DNA from: Phascolarctobacterium sp.
GTDB lineage: Bacteria; Bacillota; Negativicutes; Acidaminococcales; Acidaminococcaceae
Length of the DNA stretch: 5,692 nt
Assembly: GCA_022718015.1 (NCBI GenBank)
Contig: JAIHZV010000092.1
Coordinates: 1 to 5,692 of the forward strand
Reading direction: 5' to 3'
Below, in pieces: positions 1 through 5,223 of this stretch (position 1 is the first letter of the stretch; each line of letters begins with the position of its first letter). The notes under the pieces were generated by a model. That model made no database searches and had not been told where the DNA came from. It worked only from the letters and a program-made list of their open reading frames with translations. The position numbers and the translations under genes were made by a program.

Positions 1-211
1 CGTGGTGCTGGACAAGACCGGCTACAAGAAGGAAGAAATCGCTATGGTGGGCGACCGTTTGGCGACGGATATTGCCTTTGGCCTGAATAATGATATTCTG
101 TCGGTGATGGTGCTGACAGGCGAGGCAACAATGGAGGATGTGGAGCAGGGCAGCATTAAGCCTGATATCGTCCTGCCGCACGCTAAAGAAATTTTGAATT
201 ATATCGACTAA
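1..211 (+). CDS. HAD-superfamily phosphatase, NagD-like, C-terminal fragment (5' end outside window)
   Basis: This is the last 69 codons of a gene that begins before the window; the frame is open to the left edge, so the GTG at position 2 is not a start. The visible part contains the HAD motif IV block VGDRLATDI (codons at about 47-73). Its two aspartates would coordinate Mg2+ next to the catalytic Asp, which lies in the missing part. It continues with a segment ending LTGEAT and then KPDIVLPHAKEI, the usual C-terminal pattern of NagD / p-nitrophenylphosphatase-type HAD proteins ('lvltG.t...Pd.v..s..el'). Such proteins are cytoplasmic phosphatases acting on sugar phosphates, nucleotides or similar small phosphomonoesters; the substrate cannot be deduced. 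It is followed after 32 bp by the M24 peptidase gene on the same strand, so the two are probably co-transcribed. Confidence 0.85.
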   Translation, partial: VVLDKTGYKKEEIAMVGDRLATDIAFGLNNDILSVMVLTGEATMEDVEQGSIKPDIVLPHAKEILNYID

Positions 212-230
212 GCAGCTGACGTTCAGCATA

Positions 231-235
231 AGGAG
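231..235 (+). promoter_or_regulatory. Ribosome binding site deciding the start of the M24 peptidase
   Basis: AGGAG lies 8 bases before the ATG at 244. An in-frame GTG at 235 overlaps this motif and so cannot be the start it serves. Confidence 0.75.
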
Positions 236-243
236 TGATAGAA

Positions 244-1470
244 ATGGCAGTTTTAGAGCAGGAAACCGTTTTAACTGAAGCCTTGCGCCCCGTACCGGCA
301 AGTGAGCTGGAGGCGCGCCTGGAGCGTTTTCGCAGAACGATGGATGCAGCGCATCCAGGCTGGGAGATGGCGGCGGTCAATCACAAGGTGGCAATGTATT
401 ACTTCACGGGTACGATACAGGAGGGCGTGCTGCTGATTCGTCCGCAGGACGCTGTTTTCTGGGTACGCCGCAGCTTTGAGCGTGCCTGCAATGAATCGCA
501 TTTCAGCGATATCCGTCCGATGCACAGCTTCCGTGAGGCAGCAGCCTTTTATGGCAGTGCGCCGAAGGTGATGTATGTGGAAACAAAGAAGGCAACCTTG
601 GATTGGGAGCGTATGCTGCATAAGTATTTTGCTTTCGAGGAGCTGTGCTCCTTCGACAGCGTGCTGCAGGATTTGCGTATGGTGAAGAGCGAGTACGAGC
701 TTAAGCAGATGGAGCAGTCCGGCGCCATTCATGAAACTGTGCTGGATATTGTTGCACCGAAGCTTATTCATGGCGGCATCAGCGAGGCACAGCTGGCGAT
801 TGCTCTTTACAGCGAGATGGTGCAGCGTGGCTCGCATGGTACGGCACGCTTCAATCAGGCGCTGGGCGAGGAGGCTGTCGGTATTGCTTCCTTTGGCAAA
901 AGCGGCCTCGTGCGCACCGGCTTTGACGGCCCTGGCGGCACGGACGGCACGTGTATTGCAGTGCAGTCCATCGGCAATGCGTTCCGCAAGCTACAGCCGG
1001 GCAGACTTGTTTATCTTGATATTCCCTGCGGCTTCGACGGCTATCACACGGATAAAACTGTTGTCTATTATTATGGCGACCTGGCGAAGGATGAGCAGAG
1101 CAAGCACCTTATGGAGGCGCAGCAGCGCTGTCTGGAGCTGGAGCAGGAGGTTGTACGCCTGATGGTTCCGGGCGAGCCTATCGAAAACCTCTATCTGCGC
1201 ACAATGGATAAATTTGATAATATTTATGGTGACGCCTTCATGAACGGCGGCAAGTTCCTCGGCCACAGCATCGGTCTGGTTATGGATGAGGCGCCGGCGA
1301 TTGCCAAGGGCTTTAAGCAGCCTTTGCAGCCGGGTATGACCTTTGCGGTAGAGCCGAAGATTGCTCTGCCGGGCTTAGGCATGGTTGGTACGGAAAATAC
1401 CTATGTCGTTACAGAAAACGGCGCACGTTCGCTGACAGGCAGCTCGCATCTGCTGCGTGAGGTAAAATAA
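244..1470 (+). CDS. M24-family metallopeptidase (Xaa-Pro aminopeptidase/dipeptidase-like)
   Basis: This 408-residue cytoplasmic protein has the two-domain layout of prolidase/aminopeptidase P/creatinase relatives: an N-terminal creatinase-type domain (about 20-145) and a C-terminal 'pita-bread' catalytic domain (about 155-405). All five dinuclear-metal ligands are visible: D259 in LDIPCGFDGY, D270 in YHTDKT (spacing 11, as in E. coli AMPP), H341 in GHSIGL, E370 in AVEPKI, and E384 in VGTENTYVVTENG. The family hydrolyses the bond before proline in peptides (or, in divergent members, C-N bonds of small molecules); the substrate here is inferred, not shown. ATG 244 is chosen because AGGAG sits 8 bases upstream. 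The gene lies 32 bp after the HAD gene and 25 bp before the GGDEF gene, suggesting one transcript. The residue before the usual metal-site glycine is unusual: 'DIPCG' rather than the common 'D.G', so the subfamily may be a divergent one. Confidence 0.9.
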   Translation: MAVLEQETVLTEALRPVPASELEARLERFRRTMDAAHPGWEMAAVNHKVAMYYFTGTIQEGVLLIRPQDAVFWVRRSFERACNESHFSDIRPMHSFREAAAFYGSAPKVMYVETKKATLDWERMLHKYFAFEELCSFDSVLQDLRMVKSEYELKQMEQSGAIHETVLDIVAPKLIHGGISEAQLAIALYSEMVQRGSHGTARFNQALGEEAVGIASFGKSGLVRTGFDGPGGTDGTCIAVQSIGNAFRKLQPGRLVYLDIPCGFDGYHTDKTVVYYYGDLAKDEQSKHLMEAQQRCLELEQEVVRLMVPGEPIENLYLRTMDKFDNIYGDAFMNGGKFLGHSIGLVMDEAPAIAKGFKQPLQPGMTFAVEPKIALPGLGMVGTENTYVVTENGARSLTGSSHLLREVK

Positions 1471-1495
1471 TTTCTTAGGGAGATGAAGTAGGATT

Positions 1496-2869
1496 ATGAG
1501 GAAGTTTTTTGGCAGCTCAAGCTTTGCACGTGACAGCTTTTATATATTGCTGGCGGTTGAGGTTTTAATGTCGTTTACTTTTTTAGGCTACTTTCATTTC
1601 CCGCCTATTTCCTTTACTATTGCTTACCTTCCTGTTATTATAGCGGCCTGCGTGTTCGGTACGCGGCAGGCTGTGCTGACAGGTATTGTTTTTGGCCTGA
1701 GCAGCCTTTATAAGGCATCAGCTTCTTATGTCATGCCACTGGATATGGTCTTTTCTCCGTTCAACAGCAGCGAGCCGCTGGCAAGCCTGTTCCTCAGCGT
1801 GGGGACAAGGGCGCTGTTTGGTCTGCTTGTTGGCTTGGGCTTTGATGCTGTGCGCGGATGTAAGCGCTTTCGTAGCTGGATGTGCCTGCTTACCTTATTA
1901 TCGATTCGCCTGCATTCTTTTTTAGTGTGCGGAGCGATGGGTATTTTCTTCCCGCAGTTCAACGTTACCTATGCAACATCGTTCAAGTTGGATAAATACG
2001 ATTTCTGCGCTGCTTTAGTGGTGCTGCTTATTGTGCCTTGCGTATGGGAGCTGTATAACAGCGCAAGAGTGCAGCAGCTGAAGACTTATATAGACCACTC
2101 AGGCGTGGATTCGTATGTGCAGCGCTCGCTGCGCAAGCGTGCCTTGTCGTTTTTTTCGGTTGCTGTGACGATGACGCTTATCACGGCGGCATACTTTTCG
2201 CAGCGCACGGCGTTCATGATGGATAAGCATGGCGTAGAGATTTCAGCGCATATCTCCGGAGATTTGCTGCATCTGCAGTTTATGTTTGTCATGGCGATTC
2301 TGGCGTTGGATTTTATTCTGATGATAGTGGGACTGTGGGCATATAAATATCTGATGTACAAGGAATATCTTGGCTCGCTTGACAGCCTGACAGGTGTTAT
2401 GGGACGCAAGATGTTCCTGAATAAATGCATGGCTTTGCAAAAGAACAGGGCGCTGCTAAAAAGCAAGGCACAGGGCTGGTTTTTGTTTTTTGATGTGGAT
2501 GCCTTTAAGAGCATCAACGATACATATGGCCATCTTGTTGGCGATGAGGTGCTCTGCGGCTTTGCGAAGCGTCTGGACGAAGCGCTGTCGCCATATGGCG
2601 TGGTCGGCAGGCTGGGCGGCGATGAGTTCGCGGCTATTCTGCACAAGCCGATAACGGAAAATGCGCTGGCCGCGCTGCTGGATGATCTGTATAAGAATTT
2701 GGCAGATATTCTGCCGCAGCGGAAGGTTACCTGCAGCATAGGCGTCTGCTCGTTTACCTATCCGCAGGAAATCCGTAAGCTGATGTATGCGACGGATAAG
2801 GCGCTCTATAAGGCGAAGGAGCGCGGGCGTGCCTGCTATGTGTTTGGCGAGGCTGAGAGTAAGGAGTAG
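1496..2869 (+). CDS. Membrane-bound GGDEF diguanylate cyclase with ECF S-component-like sensor region
   Basis: This 457-residue integral membrane protein probably makes cyclic di-GMP from two GTP on the cytoplasmic face. The C-terminal GGDEF domain (about 290-452) is canonical: FDVDAFKSINDTYGH (332-346, metal and guanine contacts), the signature GGDEF at 374-378, and DKALYKAKERGR near the end. The inhibitory RxxD I-site that would lie five residues before GGDEF is absent (SPYG at 365-368). Eight hydrophobic segments are predicted by eye at about 12-34, 38-55, 58-73, 94-118, 127-152, 169-187, 216-235 and 258-285. The first six include LPVIIAACVFGTRQAVLTG, typical of ECF transporter S components, so they may sense a vitamin-like ligand; this is an inference. 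ATG 1496 has AGGGAG 13 bases upstream, a little far, and an AGGA only 2 bases before it; an ATG at 1483 is stopped at once. It is last in the operon, with a terminator directly behind. Confidence 0.9.
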   Translation: MRKFFGSSSFARDSFYILLAVEVLMSFTFLGYFHFPPISFTIAYLPVIIAACVFGTRQAVLTGIVFGLSSLYKASASYVMPLDMVFSPFNSSEPLASLFLSVGTRALFGLLVGLGFDAVRGCKRFRSWMCLLTLLSIRLHSFLVCGAMGIFFPQFNVTYATSFKLDKYDFCAALVVLLIVPCVWELYNSARVQQLKTYIDHSGVDSYVQRSLRKRALSFFSVAVTMTLITAAYFSQRTAFMMDKHGVEISAHISGDLLHLQFMFVMAILALDFILMIVGLWAYKYLMYKEYLGSLDSLTGVMGRKMFLNKCMALQKNRALLKSKAQGWFLFFDVDAFKSINDTYGHLVGDEVLCGFAKRLDEALSPYGVVGRLGGDEFAAILHKPITENALAALLDDLYKNLADILPQRKVTCSIGVCSFTYPQEIRKLMYATDKALYKAKERGRACYVFGEAESKE

Positions 2870-2872
2870 TGC

Positions 2873-2908
2873 AAAAAAGCCGTCAGAGCGAAAGCTCTGG
2901 CGGCTTTT
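2873..2908. terminator. Bidirectional intrinsic terminator between convergent genes
   Basis: A 15-bp stem (AAAAGCCGTCAGAGC at 2875-2889 with GCTCTGGCGGCTTTT at 2894-2908, one G-U/A-C position) closes a GAAA (GNRA) tetraloop at 2890-2893. On the - strand the stem is followed by six U (complement of 2873-2878), a strong terminator for the lipoprotein gene, whose stop is only 5 bp away. On the + strand the four U run makes it a weaker terminator for the GGDEF gene, which ends 3 bp before the structure. Confidence 0.88.
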
Positions 2909-2912
2909 GAGG

Positions 2913-3755
2913 TTAGTTAAGTACAATGTGTATTTTATCACTAGGGGTGCGTGATAAGGGAGTATATTCTGGGTTTTCTTCATCAGTTTTGAAGCTCCAG
3001 ATGGAATGACGGATTGCCCGTTGGTAATTACTTGTGTTGTGAGATTTTCCTACTAAGCGTTGAGTGGAAACGAAGGAGAAAAGACCGGTTTTGGTATTAA
3101 ATACACGCAGTCTTAAATTGAGTTCAATTTTACGGCTGTTTCCAAAAAGACCGTAGAAATAATTTTTTACGTTAGCTGTTTTGTATTTACCGTTGTTGAA
3201 GTATTCCCAATCTGTAACGTTAGCATCGTAAGTTTTGCCTTTGCTGAGCTTATATAATGGCATGATTTCTGCATATATAATATAGTCAGTATTAGCAGCT
3301 TTGGACATAGCACGGAATTGCTGCGTACCAAGTTTTTCGTATTTGAAGAACTTGGTGTGTTCTTTAGCAGTATTATCAGGAGCTGCATAAAAATCTTTAT
3401 ATGTTTCCACTAAGCCCTGCATTTCATATTGAGTGTTGTGTAAATCAAAATCAATACCTTCAGAAATTGCATCGACAACACCATCCAAAATATCTTTGGG
3501 GAAAAATTCGTTGAATTCAACGTAAACCTTAGCTTTGGTGTATGGTAAGGAAATGCCATCCAATGCTTCTGAATCAAAATGGGTATCGTTTACTTCTGAA
3601 TCAGAATTAGCATCGTTATTAAAATCGGCAGCTGTAACACCATAATATTTGGCTTGAGAGATATAGTCCTCTTTGCTTAAAGCATCAGCAGAGGAGCAGG
3701 CACCGAGCGTCATGATAGCTACGCAGCCAAGGCAGGCAAGCTTCTTAAACATCAT
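2913..3755 (-). CDS. Putative lipoprotein of unknown function
   Basis: This 280-residue exported protein is not one I recognise by family. The N-terminus is a lipoprotein signal: positively charged MMFKK, a hydrophobic core, and lipobox LGAC with the modified Cys at residue 20; residue +2 is Ser, so there is no Asp retention signal of the enterobacterial type. After a Ser/Asp/Asn-rich linker (about 20-65) comes a mature domain with AKVYVEFNEFF (75-85), TDYIIYAEI (156-164) and KIELNLRLRVFNTKTG (209-224) followed by a GKS segment. The order 'strand - helix - aDyii.a.i - lrlrv.n..tG' recalls the CsgG/LpoB/TolB-N-type alpha/beta fold of envelope lipoproteins, but this is a weak analogy. The start is ATG 3755, 5 bases after AGGAAGG (3767-3761 on this strand); ATG 3752 fits as well, while GTG 3761 overlaps the ribosome site. 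The gene is monocistronic, convergent with the GGDEF gene, and visibly AT-richer than it. Confidence 0.8.
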   Translation of the reverse strand: MMFKKLACLGCVAIMTLGACSSADALSKEDYISQAKYYGVTAADFNNDANSDSEVNDTHFDSEALDGISLPYTKAKVYVEFNEFFPKDILDGVVDAISEGIDFDLHNTQYEMQGLVETYKDFYAAPDNTAKEHTKFFKYEKLGTQQFRAMSKAANTDYIIYAEIMPLYKLSKGKTYDANVTDWEYFNNGKYKTANVKNYFYGLFGNSRKIELNLRLRVFNTKTGLFSFVSTQRLVGKSHNTSNYQRAIRHSIWSFKTDEENPEYTPLSRTPSDKIHIVLN

Positions 3756-3760
3756 ATTCA

Positions 3761-3767
3761 CCTTCCT
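3761..3767 (-). promoter_or_regulatory. Ribosome binding site of the lipoprotein gene
   Basis: AGGAAGG on the - strand lies 5 bases before ATG 3755 and 8 before ATG 3752. It overlaps an upstream in-frame GTG (3759-3761), which rules that codon out as the start. Confidence 0.7.
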
Positions 3768-3812
3768 GGTTATTAATGTAAGTTTTTTAAAATTACTAAG
3801 ATATCAATTCGA

Positions 3813-3832
3813 CAGGAGAAGAAAAATTCCTG
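3813..3832. repeat. Short imperfect inverted repeat in the divergent intergenic region
   Basis: CAGGA (3813-3817) and TCCTG (3828-3832) flank a 10-base purine-rich centre, midway between the divergently transcribed lipoprotein and DUF6978-like genes. It could be an operator half-site pair or a minor hairpin, but five-base arms in AT-rich DNA occur by chance, so it is recorded only as a possible site. Confidence 0.25.
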
Positions 3833-3881
3833 CTAAATACAGTTAAATCTTGTGCTATGAGAAGTTGAAAAATTCTAGGAG

Positions 3882-3910
3882 ATGACTTTATGTGGATAGT
3901 GGGCTATAAT
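3882..3910 (+). promoter_or_regulatory. Sigma-70-type promoter for the AT-rich two-gene cassette
   Basis: A perfect -10 hexamer TATAAT (3905-3910) is preceded, at the optimal 17-base spacing, by ATGACT (3882-3887), which matches TTGACA at four of six positions. Transcription would start near 3917, about 30 bases before the TTG start at 3947 and downstream of the alternative ATG at 3890. Using this promoter therefore commits the transcript to the shorter protein. Confidence 0.6.
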
Positions 3911-3932
3911 ATAATTATCTACAAAAAAGCAT

Positions 3933-3940
3933 GGGAGGGG
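3933..3940 (+). promoter_or_regulatory. Strong ribosome binding site supporting a TTG start
   Basis: GGGAGGGG lies 6 bases before the in-frame TTG at 3947 and would pair strongly with the 16S 3' end. A competing AGGAG (3877-3881) lies 8 bases before the upstream ATG at 3890, so both starts have credible ribosome sites. Confidence 0.6.
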
Positions 3941-3946
3941 ATTGGT

Positions 3947-4387
3947 TTGGAAAAGATTACGCAAACTGAAGCAGATGCTATGCTAACTATGCTCAAGGAA
4001 AGTTTAACGCAAGAAATAACATTTCCGACAAGTGGACAGCAGTTAGAATTTAAGGTTAAGGGAAAGATAAATAGTAATGTATTTGCTATTAATATATATC
4101 GAGGTAAAATTCAAAAGGCAAAATATAATATTGGAGCACGTATAGAAGTAAATGGAACAATGCTTTTAGAATTACATATAGGTGCTACAAATATTCATTG
4201 GAATCCTGATGGAGAAAAGATTATCGGTAATCATTGGCATATTTTTCATAATGGTTTAGAACGCAAGTGGGCTTTTCCAGCAGAAGATATACAAAGTGAT
4301 ATGTTCGTAGAAAATACGATTATGTTTTTGGAAAAATTTAAGGTAGTAGATAAGCCTGAGGTAGTTTACCAGCAGGAGTTATTATAG
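3947..4387 (+). CDS. DUF6978-like small protein, first gene of accessory cassette
   Basis: The protein has 146 residues from TTG 3947, or 165 from ATG 3890. It lacks a signal peptide or membrane segment and is probably cytoplasmic. It opens with ITQTEADAMLTMLKES and ends with a His-rich block, HWNPDGEKI, NHWHIFHNG and KWAFP (residues 84-111 in TTG numbering). From memory this matches the DUF6978 family pattern 'EAd.L....K ... H.NPDG..I.g.HlHiY.eg...kwA.P'. The histidines could bind metal or nucleic acid, but no activity is established. The TTG start is preferred because the family-like N-terminus begins right after it, a strong GGGAGGGG precedes it, and a TATAAT promoter lies inside the longer reading. 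The DUF1828/1829 gene follows 18 bp later on the same strand, so the two are likely translated from one mRNA and may act together. Base composition is very AT-rich (27% GC in the 60 bases from 4081), unlike the flanking core genes, suggesting acquisition by transfer. Confidence 0.75.
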   Translation: MEKITQTEADAMLTMLKESLTQEITFPTSGQQLEFKVKGKINSNVFAINIYRGKIQKAKYNIGARIEVNGTMLLELHIGATNIHWNPDGEKIIGNHWHIFHNGLERKWAFPAEDIQSDMFVENTIMFLEKFKVVDKPEVVYQQELL

Positions 4388-4405
4388 TAAGGTGGTGCGG
4401 CAGTT

Positions 4406-5164
4406 ATGGATATAAAAAAATTAATGGAAGATTATTTTGCGTGGCTGAAAAGTGAAATGACTTTTGATAAAATTGGCGAGTATTATGAAATAACTGTGCC
4501 TTACCTTGATAATGCTAATGATTATATACAGCTATATGTGAAGCAGGTTGATAATGAAATCTTCTTTACTGATGATAGTGCTACTTTGCAAAAACTGAAA
4601 ATGCAGGGTTTTAACTTAACTGCGGCAAGAAAAACGTACTTACAAAATGTATTGTTGCAGTACGGGGTTATGCTTGAAGGAGATGAGCTTATAGCTAAGG
4701 TACCAGTAGCAGGTTTTGCGCAGAAAAAGCACTTGTTTATTCAGGCGATGCTTAAAATAGAAGATATTTGCAGTTTCTCGAAAAAGAAAGCAACATCTTT
4801 ATTTTTAGATGATGTGCAGAAATTTTTTGATAAGGCAGAGATTTTTTATACAGATAGGGTTCAGTTTATAGGTAAATCTGGTTTTTTTCATAACTATGAT
4901 TTTTTATTGCAACGAAGCAAAACTAAGCCGGAGCGCTTATGCAGAGCTGTGAATAATCCTACGAGAGATGCGATGAGTACAGTGCTTTTTGCTTGGAATG
5001 ATACTAAACCGGCGCGTAAGCCTGATAGCGAGCTGATAGTAATATTAAATGATAAAAATACTATCACAAGCGGAGTAGAGGATGCTTTTGCGAACTACGG
5101 AGTTAAAGCGGTTCGCTTTACACAGATACACGAAAAGAAAAATTTACAGTTACTAGCAGCATAA
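4406..5164 (+). CDS. DUF1828/DUF1829 domain protein, second gene of accessory cassette
   Basis: This 252-residue protein has no signal peptide or membrane helix. The N-terminal part (about 25-118) fits DUF1828: YYEITVPYLDNANDYIQLY, then EIFFTDDSATLQKLKMQGF, and a helical AQKKHLFIQAMLKIEDI. The C-terminal part (about 145-240) fits DUF1829: DRVQFIGKSGFFHNYDFLL, PERLCRAVNNPTRDAM, LFAWNDTKPARKPDSELIV and a final 'GVKAVRFTQ'. Family assignment is from recalled pattern, not a search. Proteins of this pair of domains are, to my knowledge, uncharacterised and often occur in phages, plasmids and variable genome regions of Firmicutes. The C-terminal alternation of beta strands with Asp and Lys residues could hide a nuclease-like fold, but no complete catalytic motif is identifiable. 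ATG 4406 follows AAGGTGG (4389-4395) at 10 bases. It is the last gene of the cassette and is followed 2 bp later by a strong terminator. Confidence 0.82.
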   Translation: MDIKKLMEDYFAWLKSEMTFDKIGEYYEITVPYLDNANDYIQLYVKQVDNEIFFTDDSATLQKLKMQGFNLTAARKTYLQNVLLQYGVMLEGDELIAKVPVAGFAQKKHLFIQAMLKIEDICSFSKKKATSLFLDDVQKFFDKAEIFYTDRVQFIGKSGFFHNYDFLLQRSKTKPERLCRAVNNPTRDAMSTVLFAWNDTKPARKPDSELIVILNDKNTITSGVEDAFANYGVKAVRFTQIHEKKNLQLLAA

Positions 5165-5165
5165 T

Positions 5166-5209
5166 AAAAAGCTGTAGTTTAGCCTTTAGCGTTAAACTAC
5201 AGCTTTTTT
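5166..5209. terminator. Strong bidirectional intrinsic terminator closing the cassette
   Basis: Perfect 16-base arms (AAAAAGCTGTAGTTTA at 5166-5181 and TAAACTACAGCTTTTT at 5193-5208) enclose an 11-base loop. Six T (5204-5209) follow on the + strand, ending the DUF6978/DUF1828 transcript. The run of A on the left gives five U on the - strand, so it can also terminate the convergent nicotinamidase-like gene, whose stop lies 15 bp to the right. Confidence 0.92.
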
Positions 5210-5223
5210 CATGCAGATTAATT

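Noticed and set aside
271..837. 188-codon open frame on the - strand inside the M24 gene
   Set aside because: It is antisense to a gene with five conserved metal ligands; its translation shows no domain and it has no sensible ribosome site.
731..1162. 143-codon + strand frame overlapping the M24 gene
   Set aside because: The translation is Arg/Ala/Ser-rich and low in complexity, typical of an out-of-frame reading of a GC-rich gene.
2086..2983. Two long open frames on the - strand (217 and 175 codons) opposite the GGDEF gene
   Set aside because: They are shadows of the GGDEF coding sequence; one also runs through the terminator and into the lipoprotein's 3' end, and neither translation is protein-like.
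3768..3881. Promoter for the lipoprotein gene on the - strand
   Set aside because: A TTGATA (complement of 3802-3807) is a fair -35, but no acceptable -10 lies at 16-18 bases; TACATT lies 21 bases away. A promoter must exist here but I cannot place it.
5166..5209. Riboswitch or small RNA
   Set aside because: The structure is a simple perfect hairpin followed by six T immediately after a stop codon, fully explained as a terminator.
3762..5223. Mobile-element ends (direct repeats, terminal inverted repeats, att sites) bounding the AT-rich cassette
   Set aside because: The inverted repeats seen are terminator hairpins; I found no matching repeats at the two edges and no integrase or transposase gene.
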